This document shows, piece by piece, positions 11,201 through 22,140 of a stretch of 64,000 nucleotides of DNA (position 1 is the first letter of the stretch; each line of letters starts with the position of its first letter). A model generated the notes under the pieces. The model was not told the DNA's origin. It worked only from the letters and a program-made list of their open reading frames with translations, and searched no databases. The DNA is from Strigops habroptila. Its lineage: Eukaryota > Chordata > Aves > Psittaciformes > Psittacidae. Where the stretch lies: the NCBI RefSeq assembly GCF_004027225.2, contig NC_044288.2:20408744-20472743 (forward strand), written 5' to 3'. Both the position numbers and the translations under genes were made by a program.

Positions 11201-14200
11201 CACATCTGAAGGTCAGTTTGCTCTGCAGCTACAGACAGTTCTAAGCTCTGCTGTAATCACCAGAGACAGGTAACGGATACGGCACACTTGCATTGGTAGT
11301 TGAAAGAAAAAGATAACTGTTAGTTAGTGACAGAGTAATATGAAGCAGTTCTTTTGAAGAACACTTGAATACAACAGCAGTAACTCTTTGTCCAGTGTGC
11401 AGTGCAGGAAGATGTTCAGTTTTTTCAATCTGACTTGCAAGAGGAACCTGAAACGCATTATGCAGGGTGCCATTCTGTAAAATGGCTTTAAATATCTTAT
11501 TATTGGTCTGCATATGTCAAATAAGCCATGTGGAAATGGCTTATCTAGAAATTTTGAGTACAGTTATGTGTGTGTGAGATACATGTTATTATTATTTATA
11601 TTATTGTACAGAGTTGAAAAAAACCCGTCAACTTCAATCTTGCTTTAAAATTGGAGGTACTGAAGATCACAGTTGCAAAATTAGTGATCAGGTCTTTTGG
11701 CACCTAAAAGCAGCATGACTCTGTTTTACTTCCTAAGGAAAGCATGCTTCTCAGAACACCATGCTTACAAATAATTCTACTGCTTTTCTTACTTCTCACA
11801 ACTTAGTGAAATGCCTCTTTGCCCAAGGGAGTTCATGGCTAGAGCTAGGGTACAGCTGCAATCTCTCGACAATGTTGTTTAAAATTAGTCTTTAATTTCC
11901 AGCCTCATGTTATAGTGCACTGTGCTGCTGAAAGAAGGCCAGATGTTGTAGAAAATCAACCAGAAGCTGCTTCTCAGCTCAATGTGGCTGCTTCAGGGAA
12001 CTTAGCAAAAGAGGCAGGTAAGGAGACCATCTAATGAATGTGGTTTCTTGTTAAAATGCTGCATTTATTTATACAGGGACATATATAGGAGTAAGTTATT
12101 CCAAGTGCTAATGTCACTTTTGCAATCAGTGTGCTGTCAGCCTGTCTTCTGTAAGGGTAGCATGCGTGTCTGTTGAACAGACAAAGCAGCAGGAATGAGT
12201 GGGGCTAGAAGAAGATGAGGTCCTTCAGAGATTTGTTTAAACGTTTATTGGGATTCCAGACAAGGCATGGATTAAAATAGACCATATAAACCTTTTCTTC
12301 CTAGCTGGAGTTGGAGCGTTTCTGATCTACATTAGTACAGACTATGTGTTTGATGGAACAAGTCCTCCTTATAAAGAGACTGATGTACCAAATCCCCTGA
12401 ATTTATATGGTAAAACCAAACTGGAGGGTGAAAAGGCAGTCCTGGAAAATAATGAAGGTAAGAATACACTCACATTTTGAATAGAGGCTTTCTATTTTTA
12501 TTTAGTTGTATATTAGCTTAGTAGACTCGTAAGTCAGTGATAAAGTTGCAAAACCATGGAAACAAGATTTAGAAAAGAATGTGATCAAGAGTCGGTCTCC
12601 TTGCTCATGAACCATTCCTATTGCTTACAGGTCGACTAAAGCTTTATTTCTTACTTGTTCTGATCATCATTTGTGTTACTAGTCTATGCTGATGGATGTT
12701 CACAAGCTTTTGTCTGCTGTGAATCAGTTACTCCAAAGGAAAGATAAAATACATCATCAGTGTATTGTAATGGCACAAGCTTTACCATGCTTTGTATACA
12801 GCTGCTGTTACTTAAGGGGATGCATTACAGTTGTTCTAAATGTACCTTTAGTTAAAGGGGAAAATGGACTTATGATTCAATAATAATGCAGATAAAATTA
12901 ACATAGGCCTCTGTTGTAGGCTCTTGGTTTTCTTGCTGATCTCCTGTTTTGCTCTCCTACGTAAGCCGTCAGGCCATCTGTTTTATTTTTACCCACCTAC
13001 CTCACCATATACATCAGATTCCTGCTTGTAACACTTTCTAAAGAGTTAGTAACATATTTCTGGTTTTAAGCAACTAAATTTTTATTTATTTAAAGTCTTT
13101 TCTTAATGAAAATTGGCATTCAAAATATACAAACATAGTTTAAAAACTTCTACCTAATCAGGAGAAAAAAGCTTGGGACTGAACACATTCCCTTGTATTT
13201 AAAACTCATTTCTTGTTTGAAACAGAGGTTTGGCTGTTTCTGGTTAGTACGCTGACAGTTTCCATTTACATATTCTAAGAACAGAAGCACTTGTATTTTC
13301 TCAAAGAATTTGGAGAAAATAATCTCAGTGCACTTGCAGAAGAGGCTTCTGATATGTTAGTATGATACTGTCATTCCCTTCTGCCTAACCAGAGAATGGA
13401 ACAATTGATAAATTAGTGTGATGGTCTTTCAGTAAGTAAATGTACACTCCATTGGAAAACGATGGGCCTTAATATAGCTTTGTCATTACTACTAAGAAAT
13501 AGACTTTCTAAGAAACATTTTGATAGAAGTCTTGTTTAAGTAAAAATAGAAAGTTGTTCACCCCACCTCTTACCTAAATATCATCTCTGAATTTGACTGT
13601 GATGCTGTTTGCTCCCTGTTCTAGATTGGTAATGGAGGTAAGACTGTACCAAATTCAAGTACATTTGGGTATCTTGCCAGATCCCAACTCCAACTCAGCA
13701 CTTCAGTTGTGTTTCAAAATCTTTTGAGCATGATCTGTTAGGCAATAGTGGGTTGCAGCAGTGGTATCATTAGCAGAAGGAATTTTGAGATGGTGCTGAG
13801 CAAGACGCTTGAAAATATAAATCCTACTGTTGATACAAATATAAATATTTTATATGTATTAAGGCTTCCAACCACTTATTTGCTAATATTGTATCAGTAG
13901 AATTCAGTCTTTAGATGTCTGTAGTTGTGTGAAGAACTTCCCTATCCATTTCTGTTGTATGGTGCAAGAAATCTCCACAAATAATTTGGGGGTTTGCATA
14001 TTTTTTTTTAAGTATATTTTGCTTTGGTTAGGAAGGGATATAAGTTATATTTAGTACTGATATTTATAAAACTAGTAAAGTTCAGTGGGTCATCAGAACC
14101 ACTGGTAATGAAGCTAATGCTCTCCAAGTCACAGACAGGTCTAGAGCTGTGGTATTGTCTTCCTCAAATGCTGAATACTTCTAAAGAGATTAAAAATGAG

Positions 14201-17200
14201 AGCTTTCAACCAGTATTTAAAGAGAGGAAGAACATACTTGCTGAGCAACCAAACTGTTTTTAGAGCAGCAGGAAATCAGTGTCACGTTGGGGTTTTTAAT
14301 TGTATTTGTTTTTCTTGTGTAAGTACTTCTGTTTACTTTTCTGTGAGAATAATCTGTGTGTTAGCTTTTTCTTTTTGTCTTTCTAATGACTATAGCATTT
14401 TCCTACAAATCTGTAAGAATTGCAGTGATTTGGTGACTTCCCCTTCTAACTTCGGGACTGACTGTTTTGTTTTGTTTTGTTTTGTTTTGTTTTGTTTTGT
14501 TTTGTTTTTCTTCAAGCCAAAATATCTGTGTTACTGTTAATGCTTTTGTCATAGCCTTCTTGCATTTCCCTTCAGAGAGGCCTTTTGAGTCTTCGTGACT
14601 GAGGTAGACTGTATGATGTATTCCATCGTAAAATATTCTTCTCTTTGCACTTGCTTGCTGTTAGTTTAATTTCTCAAATCACTACCTTGAAATTGAATAT
14701 TGTTCACTACTATATTCTGTCAACTTGTTCCTCATTTATTCCAAGATTCATGTCTTTTTTCCTGGTAAATAATATCCTCCTTGATGTAGGAGGCTTCTGC
14801 ATGCTGAGCAAAAAATCATTGTCTGTAATTGACACCTGAATATGATGCTCGGTGGGAATTTTTGTTCGTGCTCTTACCCAGGGAGGAGGGGGAGTGCTGC
14901 AGTAACTGCACAGCTCGGTTGTTATCTTTGTAAAGTTTATAATCATTGTTCTAACCCAAACAGACCTTCTTTTTTCTCTTGCGGTGTTAATAAAAGCTTG
15001 TTGGCTTTCTGGCAATCAACAGCATAACTCAGAATAAGTTTATATAAACTTAGTGTTTATAAATTGTTTCAATTGATACAAATTAAAATGATATTCCGAG
15101 GGCAAATATATTAATTGCATTTTCTTTGTGATTTGTAGATGCTTAATATCACCAGCATATTTCTTAACACTTCCATAACACTCTTCAGGTAATGCTACAG
15201 CATTCATACTTATTCATAGCAATATTAATACTTTTGAAATATTCTTTCTTTTAGGTGCTGCAGTACTTAGGATTCCTATCTTGTATGGAGAGGTAGAAAG
15301 GCTGGAGGAAAGTGCTGTGACTGTTATGTTTGATAAAGTGCAGTTCAGTAATAAGTCTGCCAACATGGACCACTGGCAACAAAGATTTCCTACTAACGTC
15401 AAGGATGTAGCAAGTGTTTGCAGACAGCTAGCAGAGAAGAGAATGCTGGTAAGAATATAAAGAAAGAAACAAGCCTCTCCAAGGTAAAATGGGTTTGAGT
15501 TCTTGGCTTTGTTTCTGAACAATTGAGAACTGCCTATAACCTACATTATTCATTGCATTTGGGAAACACTGGGAGGGAAGAAAGGACTAGCTGTAGTCTG
15601 CAGTACTCTTACATGACAGCATGTGGGTACTTGAAACAAAAACAAGTGAACTGATGGGACAGAACTTTCTGCAAATTGTCATGTGTCTTCTAATATACAG
15701 GAGAGAAATGCAAATACCTAACTTTCTGAAACAGGCCTTTTACAAATTGCTATTTTGGACTAAAAAATAACCCATGGTGGTTGAATGTCATTCTCAAAGG
15801 TGCCTGTATTTATTGTATTAAGAACACTTGGCAAAACCAAGCCACTGGACTTAAATACTTGATTGTGTTCACCACAGCGTCTTCAGGTTACCATCTTTGC
15901 AAGAGAACAAAACCACCTTTATTTTTCATACATATAGCTTGGAAAAAAATGGACCATGTATGTGTGGTGGATATGCTACAATCAGTTTGTTAGAAAGGAT
16001 TCGTATATGGTTTGCAATTTCACATTCAAACTGTGTGTGGCACCTTTTGCGTTTGTTTTTTGGGTAAGTGATTAGTATAGAATAGCGGAGTTCTTCCTTC
16101 CCAGCTATTTGACTTTAGTTGGTTGGCTCCCTCCTTTCCCTCCTGTTAATAATTCCACAGAATGTAAGCTGTTTGTGAAAAGTCAGGCCAGATACATGTG
16201 ACACCAGTACTCGGTCTCAGTCCCTTAGTCAGGTGTTCTCTGAAAATACACGAGACATTTCTAGAACATCAGTGAGGTGCTGTAACATGCTTTTAGGATA
16301 GGATTTGCTGGAAGATTGTTCTGCACAATTTTTGCACAGGGATTAATCTGAGGACTAGTCCAGCTGCTGCTTTTCACCTGTGTGTTCTGTTTCTTCTGTA
16401 GGACCCATCAATAAGAGGCACATTTCACTGGTCTGGCAACGAGCAGATGACTAAGTATGAAATGGCGTGTGCCATTGCAGATGCTTTCAACCTTCCCAGC
16501 AGCCACTTGAGACCGGTAAGTGATGTGTTGTTCAGCCTCTAGAAAGAGGGATGTTTTATGGTTTCTAGTAGCAGGTCTCGCTAGCTGTACAAATAAACTT
16601 CCTGTTTAGGAAGATTGTGTGAGTACGTCTGGCACAGCGAGTGTATTGCTGAGTGTATTGCCCAGTCAGTCACTAACCGGTTTTGCAGGCTGTAATATAA
16701 CAATACTTCTGCAGAACAGTTCCCTTAGGCACGAGCAAGTCCATATTTTTTGTTGAATTTTTGTCCTTAAAAAAGCTTAGTGATTGACAGAACATTAACT
16801 CAAAGATAGGAATCTATAAGAACTTGTCAATGTCTAGATTTATTTCTGAATACATGCACTTAAGAACTTCATATCATTTTGGCTTCGCTTAAAATGCCTG
16901 TCCTGCAGTTTTATTGATACTTACTTAAAAGTAAGACTACTCTTAATGACATACTGATAATGTTGTGAGAATAACGTGTAAGCAAGATTTTATTTATATC
17001 CAAAATAAATTCCAAGGATTCTAAATTAGTAAAAGCTGGAACTGAAATGTAGCTTGGAAGATGGAGAGAAAAAGAATGAATTATTTCTGTGCAAATCAAT
17101 TTCCCTTCAGGTATATTGATCAAGACATGGTTCTGTCAACATTTTAGAGAATTTTTAACCTTGTGATTATAATAATAGGGTGAAAATAGGAATAAAATAT

Positions 17201-17660
17201 AGAAAAGCATAAATGGTGAGCAGTAATCAAGTAAGAAAAATTTAACTTAGGACACTTCAGGTCGCTCTGCCTGACATGTCGTATGTTGAAATAAAGTTAA
17301 CCATAAAACAAACAAGCAAGTACAGGCACTCCCCAAATACAAGACACAAAGCAGCTTGAAGGGAGGAGGGAATGTACGTGTACAGAAAGCTATGAAGGAA
17401 AATTTCTAAATGAGCATATATAAGAATATTCTTCTGTCATCTCTGATTACCTGTTGGTGTGTTGGGGATTTTTCTGTTTTGTTTTTTAGATTACTGATTG
17501 TCCAGTTGTGGGTGCTCTTCGTCCGAGGAACGCTCAGCTGGACTGCTCCAAGTTGGAGATGCTGGGGATAGGCCAGAGAACGCCATTTCGAGCTGGGATC
17601 AAAGAATCTCTTTGGCCTTTCCTTATTGACAAGAGATGGAGGCAGACAGTCTTCCATTAG
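7575..17660 (+). CDS. MAT2B: MAT2B, methionine adenosyltransferase II regulatory beta subunit (complete)
   Basis: Seven coding exons: 7575-7637, 10858-11052, 11903-12017, 12305-12457, 15255-15448, 16402-16515 and 17490-17660. They sum to 1,005 nt, 334 residues plus TAG, the same length as human. All junctions are GT/AG and phases agree. The ATG at 7575 has good context (CGCCATGG) and starts MVGREKEL as in mammals. The protein belongs to the extended short-chain dehydrogenase family related to bacterial RmlD: nucleotide-binding TGATGLLG at residues 34-41, YxxxK as YGKTK at 159-163, and the family ending RWRQTVFH. It does not make S-adenosylmethionine itself; it binds NADP(H) and the catalytic MAT2A subunit and tunes SAM synthesis, in cytosol and nucleus. 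An alternative first exon lies at 5372-5401. Confidence 0.97.
9527..9762 (+). repeat. CR1 LINE, 5'-truncated 3' end
   Basis: The copy shows the typical CR1 ORF2 end: GAAGAAGTTCTTCCCTGTGA, then a segment translating as [24 protein letters not shown], then the 3' tail with CCCTTCCAGC and a degenerate ATTCTA end. It sits in MAT2B intron 1 in the sense orientation. Boundaries are judged by eye. Confidence 0.9.
12458..15254 (+). other. MAT2B intron 4
   Basis: An AT-rich 2.8-kb intron. I see only a (GTTTT)n microsatellite (14464-14509) and no conserved exon or RNA gene. The other MAT2B introns over 300 nt (11053-11902, 15449-16401, 16516-17489) likewise show nothing recognisable. Confidence 0.6.
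14464..14509 (+). repeat. (GTTTT)n pentanucleotide microsatellite
   Basis: About nine uninterrupted TTTTG units in MAT2B intron 4. It may be length-polymorphic. Confidence 0.95.
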
Positions 17661-19046
17661 TTTGTAACTTTTTTAGTAAAAGTATGGTATGTGGCACTTT
17701 TTTAAAAGAAAAAAAAATAGTTTTGTATGAGTGTTCTTAAATGGTGACATTTATGAGTTTTCATTTAATCAGGTAAACATACGGTCTTGCACTAGTGAAG
17801 TTGTTAGCCTAAAAAAGGTTCAGTGACAAAAACTGAGCCTGTTTGATGCCCTGGATCTTTCTTTCCATTCATACCAGTCTAATTAATGTCTATTCCTGGC
17901 AGATTATGGTTTTTATCAATCAATCAGTACCATTTGATGCTAAGAATGACTCAGCTCACTTGTAAACTTACTTTTGGCTGAAAAATGTGGTTGATGCTTA
18001 AGGTCTGTGCCATTGTTGTATATGCCATTTCTCTTCATTAAAAGACTTGGTCAGTTACCACCAAAAATCTGAGGGTTTTGTTTTTAACTCCTGAAGGTGG
18101 CGTTCTGCTGAAGTTAAACTGAAGTGAGAATTGTTCAATGTTCGTTTTGCTTGAGCTCTGATCAAACTGTTTTTTAAAAAAGTGAAACTTTATTTTTGCA
18201 ATTTTCAAGTGGACTTTCTATGCTTGAACTATTTTCGGAATGTTCTGTAACTTGAATGCCCGCAGCTTCATATTTGTACAGTAAGTTGTATGCATTTGTT
18301 TTAATGGTGATACATAAAAGCTAGAAGAAGGTGGGAGGGTGGGGAACAAATAGTTTTGACCTGTTCTTTTGGGGGTCAGGGGATTTTTATTTAGGAGGGT
18401 GGATTTTTTTGTATAAAAGCATGAAATATCTTCATCTTTCTCTTGGTTTTGTTTTTTGCTGTATTTGGGATAGTTGAAATTGGTGGAAGATGTTTGTTAG
18501 CACATGTGACATGGAGAGGAAAGGTATTTAAGAATTTATAGCACTGCAGCTTGTTTGCACAGACTGTCAGATCTTGCACTGATGTAGCTTGTTCTGGAAC
18601 AGCAAAGCATGTATCTTGAAGGTTTGCAGCATAATAACGTAACCACAATAGTCTCATTATAAGCAAATCTATAAGTCTAGTCCTTAAAGTTGGACTTGGT
18701 AGCCAGGTAAAGTGGAGGAAGATTCTCTGCGTTCTGAAGTTGTAGAATCAGCAATATTCTGAGATTGCCAGAGGATTGATGGTAAAAAAAGAAAAAGATG
18801 CATTTGGGTGGTCGTTTATTTTTCTGAGGTTGACATGAAGGGGAGGGGAAGATGTTCGGCTCAAGTGGGGAAAATAAAAGGGGGGGGACAACAAAAAATA
18901 GACCAACTGAATCTCTTCTAAAAGTCAGTTTTACATTCAGTCGTTTAATTTCCAACTGGCATATGCTAAGAGTTCATAATCCTGATTTGTTTTTAGTCTG
19001 AAGTCCTGATATACACATGGTAACCTATCTCCAAAATGACAATAAA
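17661..19046 (+). other. MAT2B: MAT2B 3'UTR with proximal and distal poly(A) signals
   Basis: The AT-rich sequence after the stop has an ATTAAA at 18037-18042 and an AATAAA at 19041-19046. Either could end the mRNA, giving UTRs of about 0.4 or 1.4 kb. No open reading frame of interest is present. Confidence 0.55.
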
Positions 19047-21715
19047 TATATATTGCCAGCATGAGAAACAGTTGTTGATTCTTTCTTTGTCATCAGGATT
19101 TGTTTCTCTGAATCAGAAATATTCGCAATTCTTGAAATCTGTGTGCCCTTTTCAGTCATTCCTGCCCCCCTTCCCTAATTCAATGACCTATTTCCAGAGT
19201 TAGATTAGCTTGGATCAGTGTTTCTCTGTCACTGTGCTGCTGCCTTGGGGATGTGATCAATGTACACAGGAGATAAAAATAAGCCTGAAACATGCGGGGC
19301 CCCAGTGCCCGATCAGGGAGGTTCTGAGCACATCCCCTCCACTTGAAGGCAGCTAAGTTTTTATTAAATTTGACACCATAGTTTTTAAAAAAATCACAGT
19401 AAATTTAAAACTGATACAAAAAATGGGAGGTGGTGATAAAAGCCACAAGAAGAGCACAGTGAAGGAACACAGAAGTGGGCAGTCGACTTGATGTTTCACT
19501 GTGTGCCTTGTTGGTTTTCCTTGACACACATAATCAGAAGAGACAGTATTTTGTTAAAATCAAGTAGCTAAATAATTCTTTAAGTGGTTCTTTTTTTTTT
19601 AATTTCATTTCCATTTTAAAAGTGTGGGAAAATACATGACAAAATACATAGTTGTAAGGCGGCGTATGCCAGTGTGGACCTTCAAAACAAGTCCCCTGGT
19701 CTAAGAGGCCGAACCCCTGGTTGTGGCACCAGTGCCATAGACATTCATTGACTGTGCAGATTTGACGGGCCTTTTCCAACCCCTTCCTATAGTCCTCACA
19801 CTGCTCCTGTGGTGCTCTATCATCTGTGGTGCCCATGTGAAACAACAGCCATGGATAATAGTGAGTGGCCTGGTACAAAGCTCAGTAGTCTGTCTGTGAC
19901 ATCCCTGATGTGAGCCCCCGGCTGGCAGCACAGCACATCAGGCCTGCAGATTGGTGCCTCTGCACCCCTCAGAAAAGTCCCCTGCTACCATCACCCGTTG
20001 CCTCTTCCTAGCTGTAGTTGTTGTTACACAGGGAGCAGGCTGGGCTGCTGTACCCACCTCCAGTGTCTCTGCTGCTGTGACGGGTCCTTCATCATCAGTC
20101 TGCAGAGCTGCAAAGCGGTTCTCCAAGGGCACCTCTAGCTTCAGGGAATGTCGCTTCCAACTGCGGGGCCTGGTGTTGCAAGCTTCCATTCCCCTGCATT
20201 ATTCCCCCTCCTCCCTTCTCTGTGTGCTACCAAGGGAGGTTTTGGCTGTGGCTCCACTGCAGACTGCACTTGGAACCAAGTGTCTGTCTCCTTCTTGGCC
20301 TCCCTGATGCTTTGCAACTTGCACCGCCTCCCTGGGCACACGGTCTGCAGGCAGGTCTGCTGCCTGTCCCTGCCCCAGGAGAAGGTCTGGGCACCTCCTG
20401 CAGCCCCAGGTCTGCCTTCAGCCTCTCCCTGCAGTGCTCTGTCTGGGTGGAGGCACTGGCCACCACTGGGGTACGTGGTGCAGACACCCCCTCCCCAGAA
20501 GCTGCTGCCTTTGCTCTCTAACCAGTGCCCACCGTTCCGCCTTGAGGGTCAGGTAGGATGATGGCCTGTGTAATGTCCCTCCTGTGAGCTGGGGTAGGAT
20601 TAGGCAAAACATGTCCCTGAAACAAAGTGGACTGATGCAGAATAGCTTGTAGCCAAAAAAGCAGATGCCAGCAGAAGACACGGAAATGATTGTGGGTGAC
20701 TGCAAAGTCGGGTAATGCAGCTGGTGCTTTCCTTAGGCCAGCAGGTGTGAGCAAGGTTAAAACGCAGGACAAAGCACCTCACAAAATTAAGGCATGTTAG
20801 CCCATGGCGCACATGAATGAGGCCAAGCAAAGAGGCAATGCCTTGCTGAAAGCAAGGGAACACGCATGGAAAACTCATTGGCACTTCCAAAAACTGCAAG
20901 CTCTGTGGACAGCTGTGCATGGAAAGAAGCAGGGCAGCTTGAGGTTGCATGTGGGCTCTCAAGGACACTGCCTACATCCAGGACTACTGGCTTCTGGCTC
21001 TGAAGATGGAAAGCTTAAGAGGACACAGTGGAGTGTCTGGACATGCCACGGACAGCAAACCATCTTGGATTATGGTACCTGTAGCTTGGAAAGACTTTGT
21101 CCCCAGCAGTACATGGCAGAGACTAAATGGGGGTATTGAGACATACAACAAATGTCTCCAGAGCTTCTGACCCTGGGTACTCAGCATTAACCAGGATTGT
21201 CAGTTTAGGGTAGCATGGAAAAAAGAAGTCTCAAACCAGAGATGCGAAGCTCTCAGCCTCTGATGAGCAGGGGAAGATGACCAGCATGCACATCTAGGTG
21301 TCTTCAGTACTGACTGAAGGAGGTTGGACCACAAGGAAACGACAGGACCTGGGCATGCATGGAAGAGAATGAACATGGAATAAGCATGGATAAGGGTGAT
21401 CTGTGGGGAAAGGGAGGGGAATGGAGGAAACCTAAGGGTGTGGGGAGGGGAAGGGAACGAACTGAAAGGCACGAGGGGCTGCCCTGGACCTGCTACTGCA
21501 CCGAGTCCTTCTTTCCTGCCCCTCAATGCCCCTTCCCCACTCCTTTGCCCCATTTTCTGCACCGAAACCCTCGAAGGCCTCAGCCCCGGTCCAACCCCCC
21601 CCGCCCCGGGCCCTCCGCGCCCAGGCAGCCCCGCCCCGGGCCCGCCCCTCCCGCCGCAGCTGCCGCTGGGTCCGGGCCTGGGCAGGCGGCGGGGCCGGGG
21701 TGCCGCGCCGGGGCC
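19047..21715. other. Gene-free spacer between MAT2B and APBB3
   Basis: No conserved gene is visible. The middle holds a decayed CR1 ORF1 (minus strand). The part from about 20600 to 21200 has medium open frames on both strands but no protein that I recognise; it may be more old repeat. From about 21540 the sequence becomes the APBB3 CpG island. The human neighbour of APBB3, SLC35A4, is not here. Confidence 0.5.
19620..20570 (-). mobile_element. CR1 LINE ORF1 remnant (esterase-like block), heavily broken
   Basis: On the minus strand, successive fragments in different frames resemble avian CR1 ORF1: a part with STQTEHC (20227-20487), a coiled part with LQSIREAKKETDTW (20141-20341), then ENRFAALQTDDEGPVTA and ARKRQRVMVAGDF (19938-20189), then YYPWLLFHMGTTDD and WCHNQGFGLLDQGTCFEG (19621-19878). 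The GD and GT(N)D blocks are those of the SGNH/GDSL esterase-like domain found in CR1 ORF1; here GDS reads GDF and the GTND-type motif reads GTTDD. Frame changes and lost residues show that it is dead. The family assignment is from memory of avian CR1 ORF1. Confidence 0.7.
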
Positions 21716-22140
21716 ATGCTGGGCAAGGACTACATGCTGGCCATCGTCCTCGTCAACTGCGACGGTCAGCGGGCTGCGGGGCCGGGCTTCGCGGTGCGGG
21801 GCCGGGGTGCAGGCTCCGGGGTGCGGTGCGGAACCGGGGTGCGGGGCCGGGGTGCGGACTCCGGAATGCGGGCTCCGGGGTGTGGGCTCTGGGGCGTGGG
21901 CTCCGGAGTGCGGACATGGGGGTGCGGTGCGGTGCCGAGGCCGGGATGCGGTTTGCGGGGTGCAGGATGCGGGGCCGCGCCCGGCGCTGTCCGCCGTGCT
22001 GAACGGGCCCGCGGCGGCCTGTGCTGGGGCCTCCCAGCACCGCCCCCCCGGCCCTGCCAAGGTCGCGGAAGCCCCCCCCAACCCCAGGAGGCGAGAGAGG
22101 GGCCCCGCACAGCGCCCGGTCCCGGCACCCCCGGGGGTGC
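21540..22140 (+). promoter_or_regulatory. CpG island promoter of APBB3
   Basis: Dense CpG and GC spanning the first APBB3 exon and the start of intron 1, with C-rich GC-box-like stretches upstream of the ATG. There is no TATA box. Long open frames on both strands here (for example 21200-22240 minus) are shadows of composition. Confidence 0.65.

Noticed and set aside
17661-21715. Searched for SLC35A4, the usual neighbour of APBB3
   Set aside because: No multi-membrane-segment open frame is present; the gene is not in this window.
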